DNA from: an uncultured Prevotellaceae bacterium
Lineage (GTDB): Bacteria > Bacteroidota > Bacteroidia > Bacteroidales > Muribaculaceae
Length of the DNA stretch: 64,000 bases
NCBI GenBank assembly: GCA_900318865.1
Contig: ONMF01000007.1
Location: forward strand, 1-64,000
Direction of reading: 5' to 3'
Made by a program: the position numbers and the translations under genes. Below, piece by piece: positions 1 to 10,900 of the stretch. Numbering within the stretch: position 1 is the first letter of the stretch; each line of letters opens with the position of its first letter. The notes under the pieces are model-generated. The model saw nothing but the letters and a program-made list of their open reading frames with translations, did no database searches and had not been told where the DNA came from.

Positions 1-213
1 TGTCAATGATCGTCGCTCAATGCGCCTCGTTTTTGGCGCAAAAGCGGTGCAAAATTACAACCATTTTTTGAACTACCAAAATTTTTTCGCACTTTTTTTT
101 AAAAAAATTCATTGGCGATGTCAACTCCCCATTTTCACCTATTTTATATATTGAGAGAAGGCCAGCCGTGGGCTCAACGCTCCAAGAAAAGTGCATTAAA
201 TGCGCATGCATCA

Positions 214-243
214 TTGTCATTTGTCAAAATATCGCTACCTTTG
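214..243 (+). promoter_or_regulatory. Promoter of the first B12 operon
   Basis: A Bacteroidetes-type promoter is visible: TACCTTTG at 236-243 fits TAnnTTTG, and TTG at 214-216 lies 19 nt upstream. Transcription would start about 7-10 nt downstream, just ahead of the cobalamin riboswitch. I see no gene in positions 1-213; that stretch is AT-rich around 60-120. Confidence 0.75.
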
Positions 244-249
244 CAGCGA

Positions 250-445
250 GATTTGGTGTCTGCCCGACACGATGCCGGGCAGGTGAAAAGGGAATCGGGT
301 GAAAATCCCGAGCAGACGGTGCTGCTGTGTGTCCCCCTCCAGAACTTGTGCAAACAAGTCGATTTGCTACAACGTGCCACTGTCGTCTCTGTGACGATGG
401 GAAGGCCGCAAACTCGATGGGACGAGCCAGAAGACCTGCCAAATC
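250..445 (+). promoter_or_regulatory. Cobalamin (B12) riboswitch upstream of btuB
   Basis: The region holds the two conserved cobalamin-aptamer blocks. The core block around 282-317 reads AAAAGGGAATCGGGTG followed by AAAATCCCGAGCAGAC, and the B12 box AGCCAGAAGACCTGCC is exact at 425-440. The B12 box ends only 28 nt before the btuB ATG at 469, and I see no hairpin with a T-run between them. This favours control of translation initiation, although that mode is inference. High cobalamin should reduce expression of the four downstream genes. Outer boundaries are approximate. Confidence 0.93.
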
Positions 446-468
446 GGTGAAATAGAAACCCGGAAGCG

Positions 469-2526
469 ATGAAGCGACATTTTGTTGTAACATGGATAGC
501 AGTACTTTGTGCGGTCATGAGCTTGAAGGCCCAGGACACCACGCTGGTGCGCCACACCCGGCTCGACTCCATGCAGTATATCAAGGACGTGGTGATTTAT
601 GGCACCAAGCCCTATCGTGAAGTGATTCCCGCCCAGATTCTCAGCGGCAAGCGCCTGGAAGGGCTCAACAGCCACAGCATAGCCGATGCCATCCGCTACT
701 TTGCCGGCGTGCAACTCAAGGACTACGGTGGCGTGGGCGGCATCAAGACCGTGGACATGCGCTCGATGGGCACCAACCACATGGGCGTGTTCTACGATGG
801 CATCCAGCTGGGCAACGCCCAGAACGGCCAAATAGACCTGGGCCGCTACTCGCTGGACAACATCGAAGAAATATCACTCTATAACGGCCAGAAGAGCGAC
901 ATCTTCCAGTCGGCGCGCGACTACGGGTCGGCCGGCACCGTCTACATACGCACCCGCCACCCACGGTTCACCGACGGCAAGCGCGACAACCTCAACGTGA
1001 CCATGCGCACAGGCTCGTTCGGGCTGGCCAACCCCTCGTTGCGGTGGGAACACAAGTTCAACCGCCATGTGAGCCTGGCTTTCAACACCGAGTACACCTA
1101 CGCCACGGGGCAATACCACTTCCGCTACCGCAAGCGCTTCTCCGACGGTGTCATTGCCTGGGACACCACTGCCGTGAGGCACAATGGCGACATCGGAGCA
1201 CTGCGCATCGAGACGTCGGTCTTCGGCGTATTCACCGACGGCCGCTGGCAAGCAAAGGCCTACTACTACGACAGCCGCCGCGGCATTCCCGGCGCCATTG
1301 TGAACAACGTGTGGCACAATGCCCAGCGGCAATGGGACCGCAACTTCTTTGTGCAGGGGACCTTCCAAAAACGCGTCAACGACCGGTATGAGCTGATGGT
1401 CAACGGAAAATACGCCCACGACTACATGCGCTATCTCAACCCCGACACCACACTGATGTATATCAACAACCGCTTCTACCAGGACGAGGCCTATGTGTCG
1501 ACAGCGCACAAGTACACCCTGCTCACCGACTGGGACGTGAATCTGGGCGTGGACTACCAGTGGAACTACCTGAACTCCACACTGCCCAATTTCTCCTACC
1601 CCACCCGCCACACCGCGCTCACCGTGCTGGCCACCTCCTACACCTGGCGCCGCATCAAGGCACAGGCCAGCCTGCTCTACACCCATGTCACCGACTTGTA
1701 CACATCGCGGTCGGCAGGCGTGGTGCTCGGCCATCACACCCGGCACATGGACCGATGGACTCCCGCCATCTTCATGAGTTACCAGCCCTGGCAAGAGCAT
1801 GACCTGAACTTCAGGGCCTATTACAAGCGCATCTTCCGCATGCCCACGTTCAACGACCTGTACTACACCGACATCGGCAACGCTTCGCTCAGGCCGGAGT
1901 ATGCCACACAGTACAACGTGGGCGTGGTGTATCAAATTCAAAACGAGGAAGGATTCCTGAGCAACCTGCGCGTGAGTGCCGATGCCTACTACAACGAGGT
2001 GACCGACAAAATCGTGGCCGTGCCCAAAGGCACGGGGCAATACCGCTGGATGATGATGAACATCGGGCTGGTGAAAATCAAGGGCGTGGATGCCACGGCG
2101 CGCGCCGCCGTGCGCTTGCCGCTGGAACTAAACGCCGACGTGAACCTGAGCTACACCTATCAGCGCGCCCAAGACTACACCAACCCCGCCGACGACCAGG
2201 ACGGAGGCACCTACCGCGGCCAGATTGCCTATGTGCCCTGGCACAGCGGCAGCGTGACGGCACACATGGGCTGGCGGGCCGCCGACCTGAACTACAGCTT
2301 CATCTACGTGGGCGAGCGCTACCATAACAGCGCCAACATCCGCGCCAACCACGAGCAACCGTGGTACACGCACGACATCTCGGCCAGCTACCGCTTCAAT
2401 CTGGGCAAACTGAAGCTCCGTGTCACCGCCGAAGTCAACAACCTCTTCAACCAGTCCTACGACGTGATTCAGAACTATCCCATGCCCGGCCGAAACTATA
2501 AGTTAATCCTTAAATTCGATTTGTGA
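469..2526 (+). CDS. btuB: BtuB-like TonB-dependent cobalamin receptor
   Basis: This is a 685-residue outer-membrane receptor that would carry corrinoids into the periplasm using TonB energy. It opens with a Sec signal peptide (residues 1-22, ending SLKAQ). A plug domain follows at about residues 40-160 (DAIRYFAGVQLKDYGG, YDGIQLGN, YGSAGTVYIRT). The rest is a beta-barrel with alternating aromatic strands that ends in the usual C-terminal phenylalanine region (LILKFDL). It lacks the carboxypeptidase-regulatory N-domain found in SusC-type receptors, so it is a BtuB-type rather than SusC-type protein. The cobalamin riboswitch immediately upstream and the BtuG-type gene 4 nt downstream fix the substrate as B12 or another corrinoid. 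The ATG at 469 is chosen because it gives the signal peptide and lies just after the riboswitch. Confidence 0.92.
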   Translation: MKRHFVVTWIAVLCAVMSLKAQDTTLVRHTRLDSMQYIKDVVIYGTKPYREVIPAQILSGKRLEGLNSHSIADAIRYFAGVQLKDYGGVGGIKTVDMRSMGTNHMGVFYDGIQLGNAQNGQIDLGRYSLDNIEEISLYNGQKSDIFQSARDYGSAGTVYIRTRHPRFTDGKRDNLNVTMRTGSFGLANPSLRWEHKFNRHVSLAFNTEYTYATGQYHFRYRKRFSDGVIAWDTTAVRHNGDIGALRIETSVFGVFTDGRWQAKAYYYDSRRGIPGAIVNNVWHNAQRQWDRNFFVQGTFQKRVNDRYELMVNGKYAHDYMRYLNPDTTLMYINNRFYQDEAYVSTAHKYTLLTDWDVNLGVDYQWNYLNSTLPNFSYPTRHTALTVLATSYTWRRIKAQASLLYTHVTDLYTSRSAGVVLGHHTRHMDRWTPAIFMSYQPWQEHDLNFRAYYKRIFRMPTFNDLYYTDIGNASLRPEYATQYNVGVVYQIQNEEGFLSNLRVSADAYYNEVTDKIVAVPKGTGQYRWMMMNIGLVKIKGVDATARAAVRLPLELNADVNLSYTYQRAQDYTNPADDQDGGTYRGQIAYVPWHSGSVTAHMGWRAADLNYSFIYVGERYHNSANIRANHEQPWYTHDISASYRFNLGKLKLRVTAEVNNLFNQSYDVIQNYPMPGRNYKLILKFDL

Positions 2527-2530
2527 ATCA

Positions 2531-3676
2531 ATGAGAAATACCTGCATATTTTTTCTGATGGCCGCACTGATGCTGGCCGGCTGCCGCAAGGAAGAATTGA
2601 TTTACGTGCCCGAGCAGGTGGAGCTGGCGCAGCCCGAATACACATCGGTGGAGCGCATGTTTGTGCTATGCGAGGGCAACATGGGTACAAACAAAGCCAC
2701 GCTCGACTACTACGACTACAACGAGGGCCGCTACTACCGCGATGCCTTTCCCCACTTCAACCCCGGCACCGTGCGCGAAATGGGCGATGTGGGCAACGAC
2801 TTGGGCATCTACGGCTCCAAGCTCTACGCCGTCATCAACTGCTCGAACAAAATCGACGTGCTCAACAAGCACACGCTCAAAAAAGTGGGGCAGGTCGACA
2901 TTCCCAACTGCCGTTTCATCAAATTCCACGAGGGATATGCCTATGTGACCAGTTACGCCGGCCCGGTGGAAATCAACCCCGACTACACACAGCGCGGCTA
3001 TGTGGCGAAAGTCGACACCACCACCCTGCAAGTGGTGGACCGCTGCCTCGTTGGCTTCCAGCCCGATGAGTTGGAAATCGTCAACAACAAAATCTATGTG
3101 GCCAACTCGGGCGGATATATGGTTCCCAACTACGAGAACACCATCTCAGTAATTGACCTGAACACCTTCACCGAGGAGCGCCGCATCCCCATCGCCATCA
3201 ACCTCAAATCGGTGTGCTGCGACAAGCGGGGCATCCTGTGGATCACCTCGCGGGGCGACTACTACGACACATCGAGCCGCCTCTACGCCTACGACATTAT
3301 CCATGACCGCATGGTAAAGGAATTCGACTGCCGCGTGAGCAGCCTGTGGATGGACGGTGACTCGATTTATGTGGCCGCAGTGGAATGGAGCTACATTACC
3401 GCCCAAAACACCAAGTCGTTCGCCATCATCAACACGGCCACTATGCAACAAGTCACCAGCCAATTCATCACCGACGGCACCGATGCCGATATCACCATTC
3501 CCTACGGCGTGGCCGTGCATCCCATCACCAAGGACATTTATGTGACCGATGCCAAGGACTATGTGTCGCCCGGACGTCTGTATTGTTTCGGCCCCGACGG
3601 GAAAAAGAAGTGGGACGTGCGCACCGGTGACATTCCCGGGCATTTTGCCTTTTTGGGAAAAGAAACCTCTGAATAA
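2531..3676 (+). CDS. btuG: BtuG-like surface cobalamin-binding lipoprotein (beta-propeller)
   Basis: The protein has 381 residues and a lipoprotein signal peptide with lipobox LAGC (Cys18). It is followed by YncE/DUF5074-type propeller repeats, seen as recurring segments such as IYGSKLYAVINCSNKIDVLN, KIYVANSGG, NTISVIDLNTF, VAVHPITKDIYVTDAKDY and GRLYCFGPDGK. In Bacteroides, BtuG is a seven-bladed propeller lipoprotein that binds B12 very tightly on the cell surface and hands it to BtuB. The gene starts 4 nt after the btuB stop, so the two are almost certainly cotranscribed and controlled by the same riboswitch. The function rests on family and context; the binding residues cannot be confirmed from sequence alone. 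Confidence 0.87.
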   Translation: MRNTCIFFLMAALMLAGCRKEELIYVPEQVELAQPEYTSVERMFVLCEGNMGTNKATLDYYDYNEGRYYRDAFPHFNPGTVREMGDVGNDLGIYGSKLYAVINCSNKIDVLNKHTLKKVGQVDIPNCRFIKFHEGYAYVTSYAGPVEINPDYTQRGYVAKVDTTTLQVVDRCLVGFQPDELEIVNNKIYVANSGGYMVPNYENTISVIDLNTFTEERRIPIAINLKSVCCDKRGILWITSRGDYYDTSSRLYAYDIIHDRMVKEFDCRVSSLWMDGDSIYVAAVEWSYITAQNTKSFAIINTATMQQVTSQFITDGTDADITIPYGVAVHPITKDIYVTDAKDYVSPGRLYCFGPDGKKKWDVRTGDIPGHFAFLGKETSE

Positions 3677-3695
3677 CCAATAAAGCCATCATACA

Positions 3696-4889
3696 ATGAG
3701 AAGAGCATTTGCAATCGGTATAGCGGTCATGGCACTTGCTGCCGTGGCACAAAACAAACCCTACATCACCCGCATCTTTGATTTCAGGCCCGCACCGGGG
3801 CAGTTTGTCGACACCGTGCCCGCCTACCATGCCGGCGAGCCGCGCGACTCCCTGCTGGCTCGCGTGGGCCGCGCCATCTGCGGCCGTGAGGAGACCGACG
3901 ACTGGGGTGATGTCACCGTGAACGTGAAGCCGGGAATGATCAGCCTGGGCAGCTTTGGCGGATATGTGGTCTTCGGTTTCGACCATCCGGTGGTCAACTG
4001 CCACGACTATGACTTCCAAATTTTCGGCAACTCTTTCCAGTCGGCAGCTTCCTCGTCACGCGGTGGCAGCAGCGAGCCTGGCATCGTCATGGTGAGTGAA
4101 GACTTGAACGGCAACGGTGTGCCCGACGACCCTTGGTACGAGCTGGCCGGTAGCGAATACAACGACCCCAAGACGCAGCACGGCTACGAAATCACTTATT
4201 ACCGACCTGACGAGAACAAGCCCCGCACACCCCACCCCGACGACGCCAACATCATCGACATCACCTATATCCGCTGGACAAGCAACGACGTGAACCCCGA
4301 CAGCACAGCCGGCTATGTGTATCGCAATGTCTACCACGCACAGAGCTATTGGCCACAGCTTGAGCAAGGCTCTTCCACACTCACTTTCAAGGGCACCAAG
4401 CTCAAAAACAATGCCGAGGACCAAGGACGCATGTTCCTGGGCAGGTGGCAGCAGTCGTGGATGCAATTTTATAAGGATTGGGGGTATGTGGACAATCGCC
4501 CTGACTACGCCTACGACGGAAGCGAGCCACAGCAGGGCATGAATATGGGGTTCAAGATTGACTGGGCCGTGGACGAAGAAGGCAACCCCGTAAGGCTCAA
4601 GAAAGTTGATTTCATCAAGGTATACTGCGCCATGAATCAGCAGTGCGGCTGGCTGGGTGAAACCTCCACCGAAGTGTGCGGCGGCATCGACATCCACCCC
4701 GATGCCGTGCTGGCCTACGACCGCGGCGACGTGAATGGCGATGGAGAGGTGTCGGTCGCCGACATCACCCTGCTGGTCAATTTGCTTCTCGGCGACACCG
4801 AGAACCCCCGCAGCGACGTGAACCTCGATGATGAAACCTCCATTGCCGACATCACATCGCTTGTCAACTTGGTAATTGACCAAGAGTGA
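3696..4889 (+). CDS. Secreted surface protein of B12 locus with dockerin-like C-terminus
   Basis: This 397-residue protein has a Sec signal peptide (MRRAFAIGIAVMALAAVAQ) without a lipobox. The body, about residues 25-335, resembles the 'cell surface protein' often found next to btuB/btuG in Bacteroidales; conserved-looking stretches are GSFGGYVVFGFDHPV, DFQIFGNSF and EPGIVMVSEDLNGNGVPDDP. Residues about 345-397 hold two dockerin-type calcium-loop repeats, DVNGDGEVSVADI and DVNLDDETSIADI. It lies 19 nt after btuG, inside the riboswitch-controlled operon, so a role in holding corrinoids or assembling the uptake complex is likely but inferred. The dockerin-like tail suggests docking to a partner; no cohesin is visible in this window. 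Confidence 0.72.
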   Translation: MRRAFAIGIAVMALAAVAQNKPYITRIFDFRPAPGQFVDTVPAYHAGEPRDSLLARVGRAICGREETDDWGDVTVNVKPGMISLGSFGGYVVFGFDHPVVNCHDYDFQIFGNSFQSAASSSRGGSSEPGIVMVSEDLNGNGVPDDPWYELAGSEYNDPKTQHGYEITYYRPDENKPRTPHPDDANIIDITYIRWTSNDVNPDSTAGYVYRNVYHAQSYWPQLEQGSSTLTFKGTKLKNNAEDQGRMFLGRWQQSWMQFYKDWGYVDNRPDYAYDGSEPQQGMNMGFKIDWAVDEEGNPVRLKKVDFIKVYCAMNQQCGWLGETSTEVCGGIDIHPDAVLAYDRGDVNGDGEVSVADITLLVNLLLGDTENPRSDVNLDDETSIADITSLVNLVIDQE

Positions 4890-4980
4890 CACCACTGGCA
4901 CTCACCACCGAACCCAAAGCGGTACATCCGCACTTTAATAAGAAGAATCCTTTATTAGTACTCTATAAATTTTAGATTCT

Positions 4981-7900
4981 ATGAGAAAAATCAATTTGTT
5001 ATTTGTAGCATTTGTCACGATGCTCATGGCGCTGCCTCAGGTGGCACTGGCCGACCGCACCGTGGCACAGTTGCAGTTTGGCAAGCAAACGATTGAGGTT
5101 GGTCCCGACGAGACCATCACCTTCCTCGACTGGAAGGAGAATGGGGGAATCTCCAGTTCCTCAGACAACAATGCTCAATCGCTCACCGTCTTCAAGCCTG
5201 CTCCCGGCATGGCCATCGCCATGACCTTTGAGTTCCTTGAGGCGCAGAATGATGGTTCCAGCTGGCCAAGCTATGTGAACATTTACGCCGGCGACCCCGA
5301 TGAGGCAGGCTCCTTCGAGTATGCAACGAGCACCAGCCAGGTCAAGGGAACGTCAACACTCCCCGATGGCAACATCATGGAGCGGCTTGAAGGGTCGTAC
5401 ACCGACAAAGCCTACACATCGACCGACGCAAACGGCATTCTGTCGGTGGGTTACATCTTCCGCTGGGCCAAGGCCTCCAAGGGATGGAAGGCCACTGTGC
5501 GTTGTATCTCGGTAGAGAGTATGACAGTGACTGGTGCCGCAGCGGTCTATGACAATGTCATAGCCGAGCCGACAACAACAAGCAACGTGAATTTCGCCGC
5601 CGTGAAAGTCACGGCCAGCGGCATACTGAATGCCGTTGCACTCACTACGGTCAATTTCACCTTGCCCGTCAACCAGTCGGCCATCGAGCCCACTGCGCTC
5701 CGCCTCTATGCAGGCCATAGTGCCGACTTCAAGAACGACACGCCTCTTGATGCAACAGTAGCGGCCACCAGTGGCGGCTATGCTTTCACGCTGAACCAAC
5801 CACTGGCTGATGGTGACAACTACTTCACCATCGTGGGCGATTTTCTGGGCACCGCATCACCCGGCTCCCAAGCACAGGTGCAAATCACCGGTGTCGCCAC
5901 TTCGGCACAACCCGATGGCGTGACACCTTTTGAGCCCGCCACAGCCACACAGGTGTCCAAACCGGCCATCGTGCTCATCTCGACCACGCCCCAAGTAATC
6001 ACCGTGGGCGATGTGCCTTACAATTTCTACGACGACGGTGGCCCCGATGGAAACATCACCCGCAATTTTGAAGGACAAGTCACCTTTGTCCCGGCCACAA
6101 CGGGAATGTCGATAAAAATCGACTTTTCCAAACTCGACCTGTTCAATACTTCGACAGTGGGCCACAATGATGTATTCAACTTCTATAACGGACATGAAGC
6201 CAATGCCGACAACCTGATAACCACACTGCTCAATGAGGCAGAGATTGTGAAGTCAACGGCCGACGACGGTTCACTCACCGTGACCTTCAAAAGCACAGCA
6301 GGCACCACAAAGAGTGGATGGGAAGCCCTTGTGAGCCAGTTCTTGCCAGGCGACATGACCATTGCAGAAGTCACCGCATCGACTGTCGAAGGCAACCATG
6401 CTGCCGCCGGCGACCGAGATGTCCAAATGCTCCTGCTCGATGTGGTGGCCGACAACACGGCCAACCCGCTGTCGCTAACAGCCATCAATCTCTCTACCCC
6501 CGACGCCAAAAACATGGCATGTGTGAGAGCTTATTATCTGGGAAAGAAAAACACATTCAGCAACACCGATGTGTTTGGCGAGGCTACGGTGACCGGCACC
6601 GACATCACCATTACCGGCTCGCACACACTGGCCGAAGGTCACAACTATGTGGCCATCGTGCTCGACCTCAATGATGAGGGCGTCAACGACGAGGTGGTAA
6701 CACTCTCGCTCACACAAGCCGTTGTGGGCACCGAGAACCATCAGGCACAGGCCACCGCCACCCGGTCAATCAGCAATATTTGCCGTGCCACCCTGGGCAC
6801 TCACTCTCACGTCATCAAAGATTCGTGGGCATTTACCAACGAAGAAGGCGGCAGCGGCAAATACGACACCACAACGGGTGACCACATTGTCACTTTCACC
6901 CCTGCCGATGCCAATGCGGTAGTGCAAATGACCTTCTCGAATTTTGATGTAACTTATTCATCGTCGTCATATTACGGTGTAAAGGCATTATTCGAGGTTT
7001 ACAGCGGGTCCACCATCAGTGAGGACAATCTGCTGTGGCGCCTCAGCGACGCCGACCACGCCAAGACCGGTCCCGGCCATGTATTGCGCTCTGCAGCTGC
7101 CGACGGCTCGCTAACCGTGCGCTTCGACCCTAAGGAGAACAGCAGTTATTATGCCGCCACCGGTTGGCAAGCCGAAGTGACACCGTTCGTCAACCACGAG
7201 ATGCTCGTCAATGATGTAACCGTCGCTCAAACCAGCACCGATGTCATTCCTGCGGGAAGCAAAGATGCTGAAATCATCGACTTCAACATTGTTACCGAGG
7301 GCAACCTCACGTCTAAAGTGCTCACCGGCGTGCAACTGACTCTCAAGGGTGCTGAAGCGCTCGACAAGGTCACCGTCTTGTGCCACGGCACGCAGGCAAA
7401 TGCCTCCGACGCTGTGGTCTTTGGCTCCATCGAGGAGTTTGCCGCCGACGGAGTGGTTACTGTCAAAGGAGAGAAAACGCTTGCCGAGGGCGACAACCAG
7501 TTCTCGGTAATCTTTGATGTCAAGGCTGATGCTGAAGCCGAGACCGCAGTCGACGCAGCACTCACTAAACTGCAATTTGAAGATGACAGTTTCGCTGTGG
7601 AGCAAGGCAACCCCGATGGCGAGCGCGTGGTGAAGTACATCTACATCATGCAAGCTGGCGACCAGGTGATTACCGTCAACAAACCGCTCCTATTCTATGA
7701 CGATGGAGGCCCCGACGGCAACTTCAGCCGCAGTTTCACCGGCGCCACAACGTTCGTACCGGGAATCGAGGGCTACGGCATTGAAATGAACGCCGTCCAA
7801 TTCGGCGCCGGCTCATCGACCCTCTATCTTTACAATGGGCGCGAGCACAACGGCGCTACCGACCAAATTGGCAGTTACAGCGGCACAAACGGCCCGCAAG

Positions 7901-10900
7901 GGGTGATTTCTGATGCCGAAGACGGAACCATGACAGCCTACTTCAGCACCACATCCTACACCACACAAACTTCGGGATGGGTCATCGAAGTCAAGCTTCA
8001 TGAATATGCACCCAATGAGCTGTCGCAAATTGACACAGAACCGGCCACCGACGAAGATGTGGTACGCGGAAGCACCGATGCCGAGTTAATAAGGATGACA
8101 CTCACTGTCACCGGCGACAACGGCCCGGTGAACATCAACGACTTTGTGTTCAACACCGAGGGCGAGGGTACAGCCGCCAAGTTGTACTATACAGCCGATG
8201 TGCCCAGTTTCAACACTTCCAACCTCGTGGCGCAATCACAGACCTTTGGAGGAGCACTCACTCTCTCAGCCGAAGAGCCCATCACCATCACTCGTCGGGG
8301 TACCTATTATGCTTGGCTCGCCGTCGATGTGAACCCCGACGCTGAACCAGGCAGCACGGTCAAGGCCGAGTTTGTTTCGGCACAGGGTACTGCTTCTGAT
8401 GCCGTCATCAATAGCCAGGAGGTCACAAGAAGCATCACAGCCGGATTCCAAGGCACCTATACCATTGGTGCTTCGGAGCAAGCCGATTTTGCAACTTTTG
8501 CACAAGCCATCGAAGCAATGAGTGTGGGACTTGAGGGTCCTGTGCGCTTTGAGGTGGAGGACGGCACCTACGCTGAAAATGTGGAGGTGAGCAGCGTGGC
8601 TGGCACAAGCGAGCAGCACTCCATCACCTTTGCCGCCAAGAGCGGCAACAGCGATGCCGTAGTAATCACCGGTGGAACGCCAGCAACGGGCTATGGCGTG
8701 GTTTCGCAGGTGATTTTGGTCGACAACACACCGTATGTCACGTTTGATGCCATCACAGTGGCACCCGCAAACCAAGGCTTCAGCAATGCCATTCGCGTCA
8801 TCGACCGCAGCCACAACTTCAAGCTGACCAACTCGACGGTCAAAGCCGAACAGACCACGGCAACGACCGGCATGAACCTCGTGTACATCACCACAACAGA
8901 TGAAAACGGGTCGGCTTGCAACAATGTGGTCGTTGAGAACAACAATTTGCAAGGCGGCGGTATCGGCATCAATTTTGGATATTCCAATGTTGCCCACGCC
9001 AAGGCGCTGAAACCCGTCGTCAAGGGCAACAACATCAGCGAGACTGGCCGACAGGCAATTTATCTCAACATGACAACCGACGCACTTGTGGCCGACAACA
9101 CAGTGTATCAAAGCACTACCACGTCGACTGCCTATGCGGGAATTGACATGTTCTACAACGACGGACAGTTTATCCTTTCGGGCAACAAAATTGTCAATGC
9201 ACAGTCGTCCTACAGTTCTGGCATCTATTTGCGCAACAATAACATCGGCAACGATGCAAGGGTGTTCAACAACAGCATCGTCATCACCGGTTCCAATAGT
9301 TCCAACTATGGTATTCGACTGCATGGCGGAAGCAAGAATGTAGACTTTGCCTATAATACCGTGCGCATGATAGGACAAGGCCGCGCCATGCATGTGCAGA
9401 ACGCCGCCGCCACAGGCATCAAGTTGCGTAACAACTTGATGCAAGGACTGGCCGAGAGCGGAGAACTGATGTTTGTCTACTCAAACAAGTACGAAGGATT
9501 GGAAATGAGCAACAACGCGCTCTATCACGCCAACGGCAACATCACACCAGCCATCGCATCCATTGATGAACTGAACACAACTGTGGGCAACACCACCAAT
9601 ATTTGGGAGCAAGCCTCGTTCCTGGCCGACACCGACAACCACCTCACCGCACAGGGCGGCCTGAACATGGCCCTGCCCATCGACTATGTGACAGTGGACG
9701 CCGATGGTTACAACCGAAACGAGACGACCCCAACAGTGGGAGCCTATGAGTTCCGTGAAGTTAGCGTTGAGAAGCCCGAACTGGCCGAAGGTTATCCTGT
9801 GGTCATCACGCCTGTGGCCGAGACCCAAATTCAGGTCAAGACCAAGTGGAATGTGGGGGGCAAACTTTTTGCCATCATCGAGACCGTCGAACAGGGCGCT
9901 CAGCCCGCCGGTGCACCGGCCAAACGGGCCAAGGCACCCACAGCAGATGAGCTGCTGGCAACCACGCCGGCCGATGTCATGCCCGACACCGAAACCACAA
10001 CAACCTTTGATGAACTGGAACCCGACACCGATTACCGCGCTTACTTCTTAATGGAGAGCGCACTGGGCGAGAAGAGCGATGTGGTGACAACCGATGTGAT
10101 TAGAACCGCCCGCCACATCTCACCGCTCACCATCACCCTGGCCAATCCCTGCACCACTATCGAGGCAGGACAGTCGACCACCATCACGCCGCAAGTGGAA
10201 GGTGGTGATGAACCTTACACCTACGAGTGGCGCGACCAGATGAACAATGTGCTGGGCACCGAGGCCACCATTGAGGTGACACCCGAATACACCTATGGCT
10301 ACACCCTTACTGTCAACAGCGCCGACGGACAGAAAGCCGTGGCGCGCACAGGTGTGTATGTGCTCGATGAAGCCACCCCTGCCACCTTCGACGACAACTA
10401 TGTGGCCGAAAACAGTGACAACCGCACCGGTGAAGACAGCGGCGTTTTCTACAGCGGCTCGTATGCATTCAACATGGGTGCCATCCTCGACTGGAGCTAC
10501 TTCTACGGCTACTGGATTAGCAACCAGCAGGACAATTCGTTTACTAATTACGTCTTCGACGACTCGCACTCGGCACCTGGCGGTGCGCACTCGAGCAGCA
10601 ACTTCGCCGTAGGTTTCCCCGAGGGGTTGACCATTGATGTCACCAACGACCCCGAAGGCGACGTAATCAGTGGTTTCTATGTCACCAACAGCGCTTATGC
10701 ACTCAACACGTTGCTGCACGACAACAGCAACGTGGGGCCGTTGGCCGATGGCGGTTACTTCAAACTAAGTGCCGTGGGCACAGCAGCCGATGGAACAACG
10801 ACAACCACCGACTTCTATCTGGCCGACTACCGCGCCGAGAAGGCCATCGACCACTATGCCATCGACACATGGCAATGGTTCGACCTCCGACCGCTGGGCA

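Noticed and set aside
46..220. Short minus-strand open frame before the first riboswitch
   Set aside because: It crosses the btuB promoter and has no ribosome-binding site or protein-like pattern.
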